Assembly: GCF_022919095.1 (NCBI RefSeq)
Contig: NZ_CP095073.1
Span: forward strand, 1,426,001-1,490,000
Reading direction: 5' to 3'
Origin: Halobacillus salinarum
Lineage (GTDB): Bacteria; Bacillota; Bacilli; Bacillales; Halobacillaceae
DNA length: 64,000 bases
The position numbers and the translations under genes were made by a program. Numbering within the stretch: position 1 is the first letter of the stretch; each line of letters begins with the position of its first letter. Positions 26,862 through 35,398 of this stretch are shown piece by piece. The notes beneath the pieces are model-generated. The model ran no database searches. It worked only from the letters and a program-made list of their open reading frames with translations, and was not told the origin of the DNA.

Positions 26862-28229
26862 ATGAGAAAGTTCAATCTATCAGTATTATCTACACTACTC
26901 ATTGCCGGGGCACTGCTCAGTTCGTCTGGGCATGTGTCCGCCAATTCAGATCTAGATGACGTAAATGGAAAACTTAACGACCTTGAAAAGCAGCAGGGGG
27001 ATGTCAATAATAAACAGGATGACGTCTCAAGCAAAAAGAAAAAGACAGAGCAGGAAATCAAAGAAAACGAAAAGCAGCAGTCCAATACGGAATCAAAGAT
27101 CACGAATCTTGAAAACAAGCTGAAGAAGAATGAACAGAAGCTTGCCTCGAAGAAAGAAGAAATCAAACAGACCGAAGAAGATATTAAACAGCTCAAAAAA
27201 GAAATTGCTCAATTAAAGAAACGAATTGAAGAGCGTGAAAAGCTTTTGGAAAAACGATTGAGAGCCATGCAGCAAAGCGGCGGAGATGTCAAATATCTTG
27301 AGGTCATCATGGGGTCCCAAAGCTTCGGCGATTTTCTGGACCGTGCTTCTGCAGTGACGACGATTATGGACCAGGATAAGAACATTCTTGATACCCATAT
27401 GAAAGAGAAAAAGCTTCTTCAAGAGAAGAAAGTAAAAGTAGAAAAGAAGAAGAAACAGCTGGAAGAAGCGAAGAAAGAGCTCGAATCCATTAAAGCTGAA
27501 CTGGACAAGCAGAAAGCAGAAAAACAAAAGCTGCTTGATCAATTAAAAGATCAGCACGATGAATTACATAGCCACAAAATGGAACTGAAAGAGCAGCAGG
27601 AAGTTCTTGATAAACAGGCAGCATCCATCAAAGAAGCTATGGAAAAAGCTCAGGAAAGACAATCTGAAATTGAAGCTGAAATCAAAAGAGAAAAAGAGAG
27701 AAAACGTAAAGAAGCGGCGAGAAGAGAAGCAGCTAAAGCCAGCTCATCTTCCAGTTCATCGTCAAGCTCGTCATCAAGTTCAAGCTCAAGTTCATCCGGC
27801 TCATCAGGAGGCTCTGCTCCAGCAGTAACGAGTGGAAACTTCATGCGGCCGACGACCGGGATCATTACTTCAGGCTTCGGACCACGTGGATCTGAATTCC
27901 ACCCTGGCGTGGATGTTGCCAACAGCAGCGGCACACCAATCGTAGCAGCGGCATCCGGACAAGTGTTCCGTTCCTACAAATCGAGCAGTTACGGCAATGT
28001 AGTATTTATTACCCATTCCATTGACGGTCAAATCTATACAACGGTTTATGCGCATATGAGCGGCCGCGCCGTCAGCGAAGGCCAATACGTAGAAAAAGGC
28101 ACCCGGGTTGGCTCCATGGGAACAACTGGACAATCTACCGGTCCTCATCTGCACTTTGAACTTCACCGCGGCACTTGGAATTACGGAAAAACCAATGCCA
28201 TTAATCCAAAGTCAATGATTAATTTCTAA
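26862..28229 (+). CDS. Murein hydrolase with PcsB/CwlO-type coiled coil and M23 peptidase domain
   Basis: Secreted protein of 455 residues: signal peptide 1-28, long coiled coil at about 30-280 and a linker with over 20 Ser residues near 288-313. The C-terminal LytM/M23 metallopeptidase shows HPGVD, YAHM and HLHFE zinc and catalytic motifs, apparently intact. The coiled coil includes RLRAMQQSGGDVKYLEVIMG and SFGDFLDRASAVTTIM, the PcsB_CC signature that docks on FtsX. Gene order ftsE-ftsX-hydrolase suggests it is the direct target of FtsEX and cleaves peptidoglycan cross-links during elongation or division. Compare the paralogous N terminus of the NlpC/P60 protein at 34068. Confidence 0.9.
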   Translation: MRKFNLSVLSTLLIAGALLSSSGHVSANSDLDDVNGKLNDLEKQQGDVNNKQDDVSSKKKKTEQEIKENEKQQSNTESKITNLENKLKKNEQKLASKKEEIKQTEEDIKQLKKEIAQLKKRIEEREKLLEKRLRAMQQSGGDVKYLEVIMGSQSFGDFLDRASAVTTIMDQDKNILDTHMKEKKLLQEKKVKVEKKKKQLEEAKKELESIKAELDKQKAEKQKLLDQLKDQHDELHSHKMELKEQQEVLDKQAASIKEAMEKAQERQSEIEAEIKREKERKRKEAARREAAKASSSSSSSSSSSSSSSSSSSGSSGGSAPAVTSGNFMRPTTGIITSGFGPRGSEFHPGVDVANSSGTPIVAAASGQVFRSYKSSSYGNVVFITHSIDGQIYTTVYAHMSGRAVSEGQYVEKGTRVGSMGTTGQSTGPHLHFELHRGTWNYGKTNAINPKSMINF

Positions 28230-28247
28230 GCTTACTAGCAGACAACG

Positions 28248-28296
28248 ATCGTGCACAGCCTTCTCTTTTAGAGACTTGCTGTGCACGATTTTTTTC
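28248..28296 (+). terminator. Intrinsic terminator of the ftsEX-M23 operon
   Basis: ATCGTGCACAGC and GCTGTGCACGAT are perfect 12-bp arms around an 18-base loop, then TTTTTTT. Confidence 0.9.
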
Positions 28297-28307
28297 GAGA
28301 ACAAAAG

Positions 28308-28333
28308 AAAAGACCCTGCCGGCAGGGTCTTTT
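28308..28333 (-). terminator. Intrinsic terminator of the prp operon
   Basis: A perfect 26-bp palindrome, AAAAGACCCTGCC with its complement, ends 3 bases from the prpB stop. T-tracts on both strands let it act for converging transcripts. Confidence 0.85.
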
Positions 28334-28336
28334 CAC

Positions 28337-29257
28337 TTATTTATTTTCTTTGCCGATTTCCGGGAGAATGCTTTTCGCTACTTTTTCGTCCAACGCTTCA
28401 TAATCATAGTATTTAATTGTTTCGTACAGCTCCTCGCGGGACTGCATATCCTCCAGTCGACCCTTTTGAGTATCTTTTTCCATGATTTCCTTGAAAATGC
28501 GCTCGTAAGCTTTGGCAGCCGCGCGTAGGGAGGTGACGGGGTAAATCACCATATCCATTCCAAACGAATGGAATTCTTCACCTGTGAAGTAAGGTGTTTT
28601 TCCGAATTCGGTCATGTTAGCAAGCAGAGGAGCTTTTATAGTTTTAGAAGCGTGTCGAAAATCGTCTCCGCTTGTTAACGCTTCTGGAAAAATAGCGTCT
28701 GCGCCAGCTTCTACATATAAGTTTGCCCGCTCTACTGCTTTTTCCATTCCTTCCACGGATTTGGCGTCTGTTCGCGCAATAATGACCAGTGTCGGGGCGG
28801 TTTCTTTGATCGTTCTAATTTTTTGCATCATTTCTTCTGCTTCAATCAGTTTTTTCCCGTTTAGATGGCCGCACTTTTTAGGAAGCAGCTGATCTTCAAT
28901 CTGGACAGCTGCAACCCCTGCGTCAACCATTTCTCTTGCCGCACGGGCAACGTTGATGACACCGCCATAACCGGTGTCAATATCGACAAGTACAGGAAGG
29001 TCGGAGGCGCGGACAAGCTCGGTTGCTTTTTCAGCCATCTCATTCGAATAGATAAGCCCGAGATCAGGCAGAGCGCGGCTGGCCGTGTAGGCGGCCCCTG
29101 AGAGATAGAGAGCTTTAAAACCCACATCCTTTGCGATTTTTGCGGACATCCCATCGTGAGCACCAGGGATTTTCAATATTTCGGGCAGTTCGATCAGCTC
29201 CCTAAATTCTTCAGCACGCTCCGGCTGTGTGGATCTTGGTTCAACAATCCAGGACAT
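28337..29257 (-). CDS. prpB: Methylisocitrate lyase PrpB
   Basis: The 306-residue PEP mutase/isocitrate lyase superfamily enzyme splits 2-methylisocitrate into pyruvate and succinate, the last step of the 2-methylcitrate cycle for propionyl-CoA. The catalytic loop motif KKCGH (family KRCGH/KKCGH) is near residue 122, and the metal-binding VDIDTGYGG near 85. LPDLGLIYSNEM near 60-70 is also conserved. It follows prpD by 26 bases with AAGGAGG as ribosome site. The B. subtilis counterpart is mmgF (yqiQ). Confidence 0.94.
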   Translation of the reverse strand: MSWIVEPRSTQPERAEEFRELIELPEILKIPGAHDGMSAKIAKDVGFKALYLSGAAYTASRALPDLGLIYSNEMAEKATELVRASDLPVLVDIDTGYGGVINVARAAREMVDAGVAAVQIEDQLLPKKCGHLNGKKLIEAEEMMQKIRTIKETAPTLVIIARTDAKSVEGMEKAVERANLYVEAGADAIFPEALTSGDDFRHASKTIKAPLLANMTEFGKTPYFTGEEFHSFGMDMVIYPVTSLRAAAKAYERIFKEIMEKDTQKGRLEDMQSREELYETIKYYDYEALDEKVAKSILPEIGKENK

Positions 29258-29283
29258 AGAAAGTTCCTCCTTATACAGATGGG

Positions 29284-30723
29284 TTACACACGAAAGAGTT
29301 CGATAAATTCATTTACTGGTGTGTTCGCCAGCTTATCGTAATCCTCAGATAAGTTTAAAATGCGGTTGACTTGTTTGAAAGGAAAACGTGTTTTTAAGTT
29401 ATTTTGGAATTTGTTCAATAAGAGCGGCAGTCCTTCGTCACGGCGGCGTCGGTGGCCAATAGGATATTCAATGGCGATCTGGTCGGTACACGTACCGTCC
29501 GTAAAGAACACTTGCACGGCATTAGCGATTGAACGCTTATCAGGATCCAGATAGTCCTTACTGTATTGTTCATGTTCAATGGTCTCCATCACATTTCTCA
29601 ACCGGTCAATTTCGGGGTTACGGGCAACGACATCTTCGTAATGATCTGCGTTAAGTTCTCCGTAGATTAATCCGATGGCCGTAATGTACTGCAAGCAGTG
29701 GTCGCGGTCAGCCGGGTTGTGAAGAGGACCTTTTTTATCAATGATCCGGATGGCTGATTCGTGAGTAGTGATCGTAATCCGATCGATTTCGTTTAATCTT
29801 CCTTTTACTTCATCGTGCAGTTCGATGGCGGCCTCTGCTGCCGTCTGGGCGTGAAATTCAGCGGGATAAGAGATTTTGAACAAGATGTTCTCCATCACAT
29901 AGGAGCCGAACGGACGGGCGATGGTCAGCTCTTTACCGTTAAAAAACACGTCTTGAAAGCCCCATTCTGGTGCGGAAAGCGCTGTTTTATACCCCATTTC
30001 TCCATTCATCGTCATCATGGCTAATCTTACTCCGCGGCTGGTCGCATCCCCGGCAGCCCAGGATTTGCGGGATCCTGTATTCGGGGCATGACGGTACGTA
30101 CGAAGACTGGAATTATCAATCCAAGCTTGTGAAACCGCGTCAACGACTTCTTCTTTACCTCCGCCCAGCATAGCTGTTACGACTGCAGTTGTAGCGACTT
30201 TAACGAACAGGACGTGATCAAGTCCTTGCCGATTTAAGCTGTTTTCGAGAGCTAAAACCCCTTGAATTTCGTGGGCCTTTACTATGTTTTCTAACACTTG
30301 ATCCATGGTCAGTGGTTCTTTTCCTTCAGCGAGTAATTTCCGGCTGAGATAATCAGATACTGCCAAAATTCCACCGATGTTGTCAGAAGGATGTCCCCAT
30401 TCCGCTGCCAGCCATGTATCGTTATAGTCAAGCCATCGGATCATACATCCAATATTGAAGGCTGCGTGGACAGGGTCCAGTTCATAAGCTGTTCCTGGAA
30501 CTCGTGCTCCATTAGGTACAACTGTTCCTGGAACAATTGGACCGAGATGCTTTGTACATTCCGGAAATCGAAGAGCCAAAAAGCCGCAGCCTAAAGTATC
30601 CATCAATACGTACTGAGACGTTTCAAGAGCTTCTTGACTAGTAATTGAGCCATGAACAGCATAATCGGCGATTTGTTCTAATATCTGATCTGTCGTCGGT
30701 ACTTTCACTTCTGTCACTTTCAT
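29284..30723 (-). CDS. prpD: 2-Methylcitrate dehydratase PrpD (MmgE/PrpD family)
   Basis: The 479-residue protein dehydrates 2-methylcitrate to 2-methylaconitate (and in some members rehydrates it). Family segments include [19 protein letters not shown] in pieces, [11 protein letters not shown] near 115, [20 protein letters not shown] in pieces near 205-225 and [19 protein letters not shown] near 285-305. Length agrees with PrpD at about 480. ATG 30723 is used because AAGGTGG sits before it; an in-frame GTG six bases earlier overlaps that site. Middle gene of prpC-prpD-prpB. B. subtilis counterpart mmgE. Confidence 0.93.
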   Translation of the reverse strand: MKVTEVKVPTTDQILEQIADYAVHGSITSQEALETSQYVLMDTLGCGFLALRFPECTKHLGPIVPGTVVPNGARVPGTAYELDPVHAAFNIGCMIRWLDYNDTWLAAEWGHPSDNIGGILAVSDYLSRKLLAEGKEPLTMDQVLENIVKAHEIQGVLALENSLNRQGLDHVLFVKVATTAVVTAMLGGGKEEVVDAVSQAWIDNSSLRTYRHAPNTGSRKSWAAGDATSRGVRLAMMTMNGEMGYKTALSAPEWGFQDVFFNGKELTIARPFGSYVMENILFKISYPAEFHAQTAAEAAIELHDEVKGRLNEIDRITITTHESAIRIIDKKGPLHNPADRDHCLQYITAIGLIYGELNADHYEDVVARNPEIDRLRNVMETIEHEQYSKDYLDPDKRSIANAVQVFFTDGTCTDQIAIEYPIGHRRRRDEGLPLLLNKFQNNLKTRFPFKQVNRILNLSEDYDKLANTPVNEFIELFRV

Positions 30724-30779
30724 CTCCACCTTTTTCTATTATGTAATATTGCCTTAAAAAAGCAGGGACGGGCTTGCGC

Positions 30780-31895
30780 TTAAGGGTGCAAGCCGCGAGG
30801 TCCATTATAAAGCACTCGAGGTCTGAATAATTTATTGTTCCCATATTGTTCAGCTACGTGAGCGCATAATCCTATGGTTCTAGCAGCAAAGAAGACCGGG
30901 GTGTATAAATCGATGGGAATGCCTAATAGGTAGTACACAGGAGCGGCATAATAATCCAAATTCGGATATAAACCTTTTTCTTCTTTCATCAGTTGTTCTC
31001 CTGCCTCACACATTTCATAAAGATCTCCCCGTTGTTTGTCATCGGACAGACACTTTAACGCTTTTTTCATAAGAGTTGCCCTGGGATCCATTTTCTTCAT
31101 ATACACGCGATGGCCAAAGCCCATAATTTTTTCTTTGTTTTTAAGCTTTTGGTGGAGGAGGTGGCGGAATCCATCAGTCGTTTTCGCCTCGAGCAGCATG
31201 TGCATGACAGCTTCATTTGCCCCACCATGAAGGTTTCCCTTTAATGAAGCTGCTGCTCCTGTAAGGGCTCCATAAAGATCTGAGTTTGTAGAGGCGATCA
31301 CTCTTGCGGTGAATGTAGAGTTCGGCATTTCATGTTCACTGTACATCATTAATGATTGATCAAAAAAATCTGCATCCGTCGGTGTAGGCATTTGACCGGT
31401 GATCATGTACAGAAAATTTGTACTGAATGGGAGTTCTTGTTTAGGGTCTACAGCTGGTTCATCATGAAGAATGTGATAGCTGTTTGCTACGACGTTGGGG
31501 ATTTTTGCTAACAGACGGACGGCGGTTTGGCTAATTTCCTCTTCTTTTCGCGCTTCTAATTGCTTATCGTAGCCTGCAAGGGCAGAAATACCAGTTCGTA
31601 GTGCATCCATCGGGTGAGTTTCTTTCGGCAGCTGTTTAAACAACTGGAAGAAACCATCTGGTAGATCATATTCCGTTCTTAATGCCATCTCCAATGAAGA
31701 GCGTTCGCTGTTAGAAGGAAGTTCACCTCGTAATAACAGCTGAACGAGATCGAGATACTGCGTTTTTTCGGCAAGCTCAATTAGTTCATATCCACGTATA
31801 ACGATTTCTTCAGCGTCCACATCCAAATAAGAAAGCTTTGTTACGGCTGCGACCACTCCATCTAGTCCGGGTTTATAGACCGTTTGCTCAGGCAT
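30780..31895 (-). CDS. prpC: 2-Methylcitrate/citrate synthase PrpC (MmgD)
   Basis: The 371-residue type II-like citrate synthase condenses propionyl-CoA (or acetyl-CoA) with oxaloacetate. Active-site His lies in GNLHGGANEAV near 225, second His in IMGFGHRVY near 265 and the catalytic Asp near 315 in YPNLDYYAAPVY. Clustering with prpD and prpB identifies it as the methylcitrate form rather than the TCA enzyme. AAGGAGGG is 6 bases before the ATG. A cre site and a B12 riboswitch lie upstream. Confidence 0.94.
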   Translation of the reverse strand: MPEQTVYKPGLDGVVAAVTKLSYLDVDAEEIVIRGYELIELAEKTQYLDLVQLLLRGELPSNSERSSLEMALRTEYDLPDGFFQLFKQLPKETHPMDALRTGISALAGYDKQLEARKEEEISQTAVRLLAKIPNVVANSYHILHDEPAVDPKQELPFSTNFLYMITGQMPTPTDADFFDQSLMMYSEHEMPNSTFTARVIASTNSDLYGALTGAAASLKGNLHGGANEAVMHMLLEAKTTDGFRHLLHQKLKNKEKIMGFGHRVYMKKMDPRATLMKKALKCLSDDKQRGDLYEMCEAGEQLMKEEKGLYPNLDYYAAPVYYLLGIPIDLYTPVFFAARTIGLCAHVAEQYGNNKLFRPRVLYNGPRGLHP

Positions 31896-31912
31896 AAGGA
31901 CCCTCCTTTTAT

Positions 31913-31926
31913 AGTAAACGCTTTCA
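31913..31926 (-). promoter_or_regulatory. CcpA catabolite-responsive element (cre)
   Basis: On the minus strand TGAAAGCGTTTACT matches the cre consensus very closely. It lies 18-31 bases before the prpC ATG and downstream of the riboswitch promoter, so CcpA would act as a roadblock, giving glucose repression of propionate use as known for the B. subtilis mmg operon. Confidence 0.75.
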
Positions 31927-31931
31927 AAAAA

Positions 31932-32144
31932 TTAAATTGCCGGGGGCTTTCCGGCCAATTCTTCAAAGACAAGGGCGTAGGCTGTTTCTAAATTTTTCAG
32001 CTCATGATCACGGTTTTCTAGTTCCGTGATTTCTTGTTTCCATTGGTCATAAGTTTCTCTGAGGGAGCAGGATCCAGAAGAAAACAGGTGATTCATAACA
32101 CATGAGCTTAGTCGGTTTACGTAGTACTCGGTTGATTTCGTCAA
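31932..32144 (-). CDS. Small hypothetical protein between riboswitch and prpC
   Basis: A 70-residue polar protein from TTG 32144 with AGAGGTG 5 bases ahead. The same frame is open upstream to a GTG at 32279, which has a strong GGAGGTG and would give 115 residues, but that longer form reads through the intrinsic terminator at 32178-32207. Helical C-terminal half (WKQEITELENRDHELKNLET). No family recognised. It would be the first gene of the riboswitch-controlled transcript, 36 bases ahead of prpC. Confidence 0.5.
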   Translation of the reverse strand: MTKSTEYYVNRLSSCVMNHLFSSGSCSLRETYDQWKQEITELENRDHELKNLETAYALVFEELAGKPPAI

Positions 32145-32177
32145 AAGAACACCTCTAGTCGAAATAGAAATAAGGCA

Positions 32178-32207
32178 ATAAAAAAACAACTTCCTGAGAA
32201 AGTTGTT
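32178..32207 (-). terminator. Riboswitch-linked intrinsic terminator
   Basis: In the minus-strand RNA AACAACUUUC and GGAAGUUGUU form a 10-bp stem with a UCA loop, followed by a U-tract. The 5' arm overlaps by four bases a segment (32204-32215) complementary to UGUUAAGUGCG at 32285-32275, a candidate antiterminator helix located just after the B12 aptamer. Confidence 0.75.
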
Positions 32208-32321
32208 AAGTTGCGTTCGTTCATCTGGATAGAGCAGGGCATAAGGAAACAGACCTTGCCATACTCTTACCACTCGCACTTAACACCTCCTATCCTCGTA
32301 GGTTTAGATGTTCGCTGAAAC

Positions 32322-32495
32322 AGGCAGGTCTCCTGGCTTAATGATCATCACTCCCTGGAACCTTCCCAATCTATGAAACAAGCTTAGATCAGTGGATTTT
32401 CCAGTTCGCTCCCATATACAGTTGCGGGACAGCATCGGATTTTCACCGATTTCCCTATTAAGCAAATAAACTTTAAGCTTATCTGCACCTGAATC
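32322..32495 (-). promoter_or_regulatory. Cobalamin (adenosylcobalamin-type) riboswitch aptamer
   Basis: Read on the minus strand, all hallmarks occur in order: CAGGTGC (5' helix), TTAATAGGGAA, ATCGGTGAAAATCCGATGC, GTCCCGCAACTGTA, GGAGCGA, ATCCACTG, GGGAAGG, and the B12 box AGCCAGGAGACCTGCC. CAGGT and ACCTG close the aptamer. RNA would start near 32515 and, after the aptamer, meet the terminator at 32207-32178. The only genes downstream on this strand are a small ORF and prpC-prpD-prpB. Confidence 0.95.
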
Positions 32496-32521
32496 TGAAA
32501 CGTATTCAGTTTTACTTCTTC

Positions 32522-32550
32522 AATATATCAAATGTTTTGAAAGTAAACAA
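32522..32550 (-). promoter_or_regulatory. SigA-type promoter of the riboswitch leader
   Basis: On the minus strand TTGTTT (32550-32545), a 17-base spacer and TATATT (32527-32522), about 27 bases before the aptamer. Confidence 0.65.
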
Positions 32551-32809
32551 TGATTTCTCGAATCATGAAAGGGGTATTAAATCTGATCCATGGAGGGAAG
32601 GGCGTCGTGAACGGCTTACTTGAGCATGACCAGTGTAACAAGGGCCTTGGAGTGTATAATGAAAAGTTCTGTGGAAAACAGAGAACAAGGATTATCCTTG
32701 GAAAGGAAAAACTTTGCTGAGCTTTTCTCTACTATCGATGCAAAGGAAGGTATTAACGCCTTTATTGATAAGCGGAAACCTGAGTTCATTCACTCGTAGG
32801 AGGGGTTAT

Positions 32810-33874
32810 ATGTATTATCAAGTATTATTCTCGCAGCAGGAAAATGGGGTAGCATCCATTACGTTAAACAGACAGGAAGCTCTCCATTCGCTCAATGATC
32901 AAATGCTGGATGCGATTGGTAAGCAGCTCATGGAATGGGAACGAAATGACCAGGTTAAACTGATTGTTCTTAAGGGAGCAGGAACGAAGGGATTATGTGC
33001 GGGTGGAGATATTAAAACACTCTATAAAGCCAGAAGTAGTCAAGAAGCAATGGAGAAGGCCGTACAGTTTTTCCAAAGGGAGTATGAGGTGGATGAGTTA
33101 GTCTATTCATATAGTAAGCCTATTATTGCCTGTCTGGATGGCATTGTTATGGGCGGAGGAGTTGGGCTCAGCTATGGGGCAGATTACCGGATTGTCACGG
33201 AAAAAACCAAGTGGGCTATGCCCGAAATGAACATTGGCTTTTTCCCAGATGTAGGGGCAGCCTATTTTCTGAATCGTGCTCCAGGTTACACAGGACGCTA
33301 CTTGGCTTTGACTGCTTCAATCTTAAAAGCTGAAGATGTTATCTACAGCCGGGCTGCAGATGACTATATGACTAGAGATACTTTGGAAAAATTTCTTGCT
33401 TATTTAGAAGAAATCGATTGGCACCAGCTTTCAGTAGACGACACATTACAAAAGGCTGTGGAACAATTTGCAGCGAAGCCACCTCAACCTAGCCAGTTAA
33501 AAGACGTGCAGGAGGAAATCGACCTTCACTTCTCAAAAGCAACTGTGGAGGAAATTGTGGATTCTCTTCAGAATTCGGAAACCGATTTTGCAAGGAAGAC
33601 ACGCGACACGATCTTATCTAAGTCTCCAAGTTCCGTAAAAGTAACGTTAAAACAATTGATCAAGGGAGAAGGAAAATCGCTGTCTTCTTGTTTAGATGAG
33701 GATTTTACCATTGCAAAAAACTTCCTCCTTCATGACGACTTTTATGAAGGAATCCGCTCAGTGCTCATCGATAAAGATCATGAACCGGAGTACAAGTATC
33801 AAAACTTATCTGAGGTTAGCGATGAAACGGTTCGAAGCTTTTTCGTCGATCGGAATCCTGCGGAGATTAAATAG
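32810..33874 (+). CDS. 3-Hydroxyisobutyryl-CoA hydrolase (enoyl-CoA hydratase/isomerase superfamily)
   Basis: The 354-residue length fits HIBCH (about 350) and exceeds ordinary enoyl-CoA hydratases (about 260). Crotonase-fold signatures are KGLCAGGDIKTLY near 60-70 (oxyanion hole), MGGGVGLSYGADYRIVTE near 110-128 and MPEMNIGFFPDVGAAYFLNR near 134-153, where the HIBCH catalytic Glu and Asp occur. It hydrolyses 3-hydroxyisobutyryl-CoA in valine breakdown, a route that ends in propionyl-CoA, the substrate of the divergent prp operon. ATG 32810 follows AGGAGGGG; the longer upstream frame is rejected. Confidence 0.88.
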   Translation: MYYQVLFSQQENGVASITLNRQEALHSLNDQMLDAIGKQLMEWERNDQVKLIVLKGAGTKGLCAGGDIKTLYKARSSQEAMEKAVQFFQREYEVDELVYSYSKPIIACLDGIVMGGGVGLSYGADYRIVTEKTKWAMPEMNIGFFPDVGAAYFLNRAPGYTGRYLALTASILKAEDVIYSRAADDYMTRDTLEKFLAYLEEIDWHQLSVDDTLQKAVEQFAAKPPQPSQLKDVQEEIDLHFSKATVEEIVDSLQNSETDFARKTRDTILSKSPSSVKVTLKQLIKGEGKSLSSCLDEDFTIAKNFLLHDDFYEGIRSVLIDKDHEPEYKYQNLSEVSDETVRSFFVDRNPAEIK

Positions 33875-33885
33875 AGTCAAAGACA

Positions 33886-33918
33886 AAGAACTTCCCAGAG
33901 TAAGGGGAGTTCTTTTTT
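33886..33918 (+). terminator. Intrinsic terminator of the HIBCH gene
   Basis: AAGAACTTCCC and GGGGAGTTCTT, then TTTT. Confidence 0.85.
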
Positions 33919-34067
33919 AATGGGTAAATCAGACTGCTATTCATTCTATTTATATGAAAATGAAATATAATTGTAATATAAATTGTCTGTTCTTGTCGAA
34001 GTAGTGTTGTTATAATTGCAATAGATCGTAACCGTTATTATTTGAAATTATTGCCAAGAAGGAGAAG

Positions 34068-35345
34068 ATGATGAAGAAGTTCAGTATTTGCGCTATTCCT
34101 ATTTTGTTGATGAGTTTACTGGGTTTATTTGGACATAATTCTGTATTCGCTAATGATCCGGATCAGATGAGTAAGCAGGAAGTACATAATGAGCAAAAGA
34201 AAGTAGAAGAAAGAATGAACGAAAAATCCAACAAGTTATCTGAACTAAAGGCAGAAGAAAAAGAAATGAAAGATGCCTTGTCTAAGATTAACTTGAAAGT
34301 AAAAGAAAACAATGAGAAGCTGGCGTCATTAAATGAGAAGATCGAAAAAACGAAACAAGAGATTGCGTCTTTGAAAAAAGACATTGCGGCCACGAAAAAA
34401 AAGATCAAAGAAAGAAAAGCAGTTCTTAAAAAAAGAGCGCGGGCAATGCAGGTCAATGACCAGCGGACAAGCTATTTGAGTGTCCTCATGGGGTCCCAGG
34501 ATTTTGGGGATTTTATTGAACGAGCGATGGCGGTAACGACCATTGTTAATGCAGACCAAAATTTGCTGGAAGAACAGAAGAAGAACCAGCAGCAGCTGGA
34601 ACACGACCAAAAAGCGTTAAATGAGAAAATGGAACAGAGAAAGCAGGCGCTTGATGAATTGGAAAGTGTGAAAGTGCAATTAAACTATCAGATCGATGAG
34701 AAAAATAGTTTAATAGAAAAGATGAAGGAAGAGCAGCTGCTTACCTCCAGCGATCTTAAGGACCTCGAACAGGATTCTGCTGAGCTTTCCGAGCGGGAGA
34801 AAGAATTGGTTAAGGAAGAAAAACGAAAAGCAAGACTCGCACAACAGCGTAAGGAACAACAACGTAAAGAACAGCAGCATGAAGTCCGGCAAAATAAAGT
34901 CGAGGTGGCGTCCGCTCCTTCTGGAACTGTGAAAAAAGGAAGCAGTGCGATCGAAACAGCGATTCATGCCGGTTCTGCTCTTGTTGGAAATTCTCCGTAC
35001 AACTGGGGAGGCGGCAGAAACAGTACGGACATTGCAAACCGTTCCTTTGACTGTTCTTCGTTTGTACGCTGGGCATTTTCACAAGCGGGAGTGAACTTGG
35101 GTTCAGTGACGGGCACAACGACCAATACGCTCGTCAACCGTGGTATAAGCGTGAGTGCTTCTTCCATGAAAAGAGGAGACATCGTATTTTTTGACACGTA
35201 CAAAACCAATGGCCATGTAGGAATTTATCTAGGAAATGGCAGGTTTTTAAATGATAACAGTTCAACTGGAGTCACGATAGACTCGATGAACAACCCTTAT
35301 TGGAAATCTACCTTTAGTGGCGTAGTCCGAAGAGTCGTCCAATAA
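34068..35345 (+). CDS. CwlO-like NlpC/P60 endopeptidase with PcsB-type coiled coil
   Basis: Secreted 425-residue protein: signal peptide 1-28, coiled coil at about 30-270, polar linker and C-terminal NlpC/P60 domain (305-425). Catalytic Cys is in [12 protein letters not shown] and His in NGHVGIYLG; the third polar residue seems to be Asn in FLNDNS where many members have His. The architecture is that of B. subtilis CwlO, a DL-endopeptidase activated by FtsEX. The coiled coil is homologous to that of the M23 protein at 26862 ([36 protein letters not shown]). TATAAT at 34011-34016 is a likely -10. Confidence 0.9.
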   Translation: MMKKFSICAIPILLMSLLGLFGHNSVFANDPDQMSKQEVHNEQKKVEERMNEKSNKLSELKAEEKEMKDALSKINLKVKENNEKLASLNEKIEKTKQEIASLKKDIAATKKKIKERKAVLKKRARAMQVNDQRTSYLSVLMGSQDFGDFIERAMAVTTIVNADQNLLEEQKKNQQQLEHDQKALNEKMEQRKQALDELESVKVQLNYQIDEKNSLIEKMKEEQLLTSSDLKDLEQDSAELSEREKELVKEEKRKARLAQQRKEQQRKEQQHEVRQNKVEVASAPSGTVKKGSSAIETAIHAGSALVGNSPYNWGGGRNSTDIANRSFDCSSFVRWAFSQAGVNLGSVTGTTTNTLVNRGISVSASSMKRGDIVFFDTYKTNGHVGIYLGNGRFLNDNSSTGVTIDSMNNPYWKSTFSGVVRRVVQ

Positions 35346-35361
35346 AAATATCCTGCATCCG

Positions 35362-35398
35362 AAACCTCTCTATGGATTCCATAGGGAGGTTTTATTTT
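35362..35398. terminator. Bidirectional intrinsic terminator
   Basis: AAACCTCTCTATGG and CCATAGGGAGGTTT around a 3-base loop, with T-rich flanks, between converging genes. Confidence 0.85.

Noticed and set aside
32538-32553. A second cre site near the riboswitch promoter
   Set aside because: TGAAAGTAAACA lacks the central CG pair of the cre consensus.
33972-33991. WalR box before the CwlO-like gene
   Set aside because: TGTAAT and TGTCTG are separated by six bases instead of five and the second half is poor.
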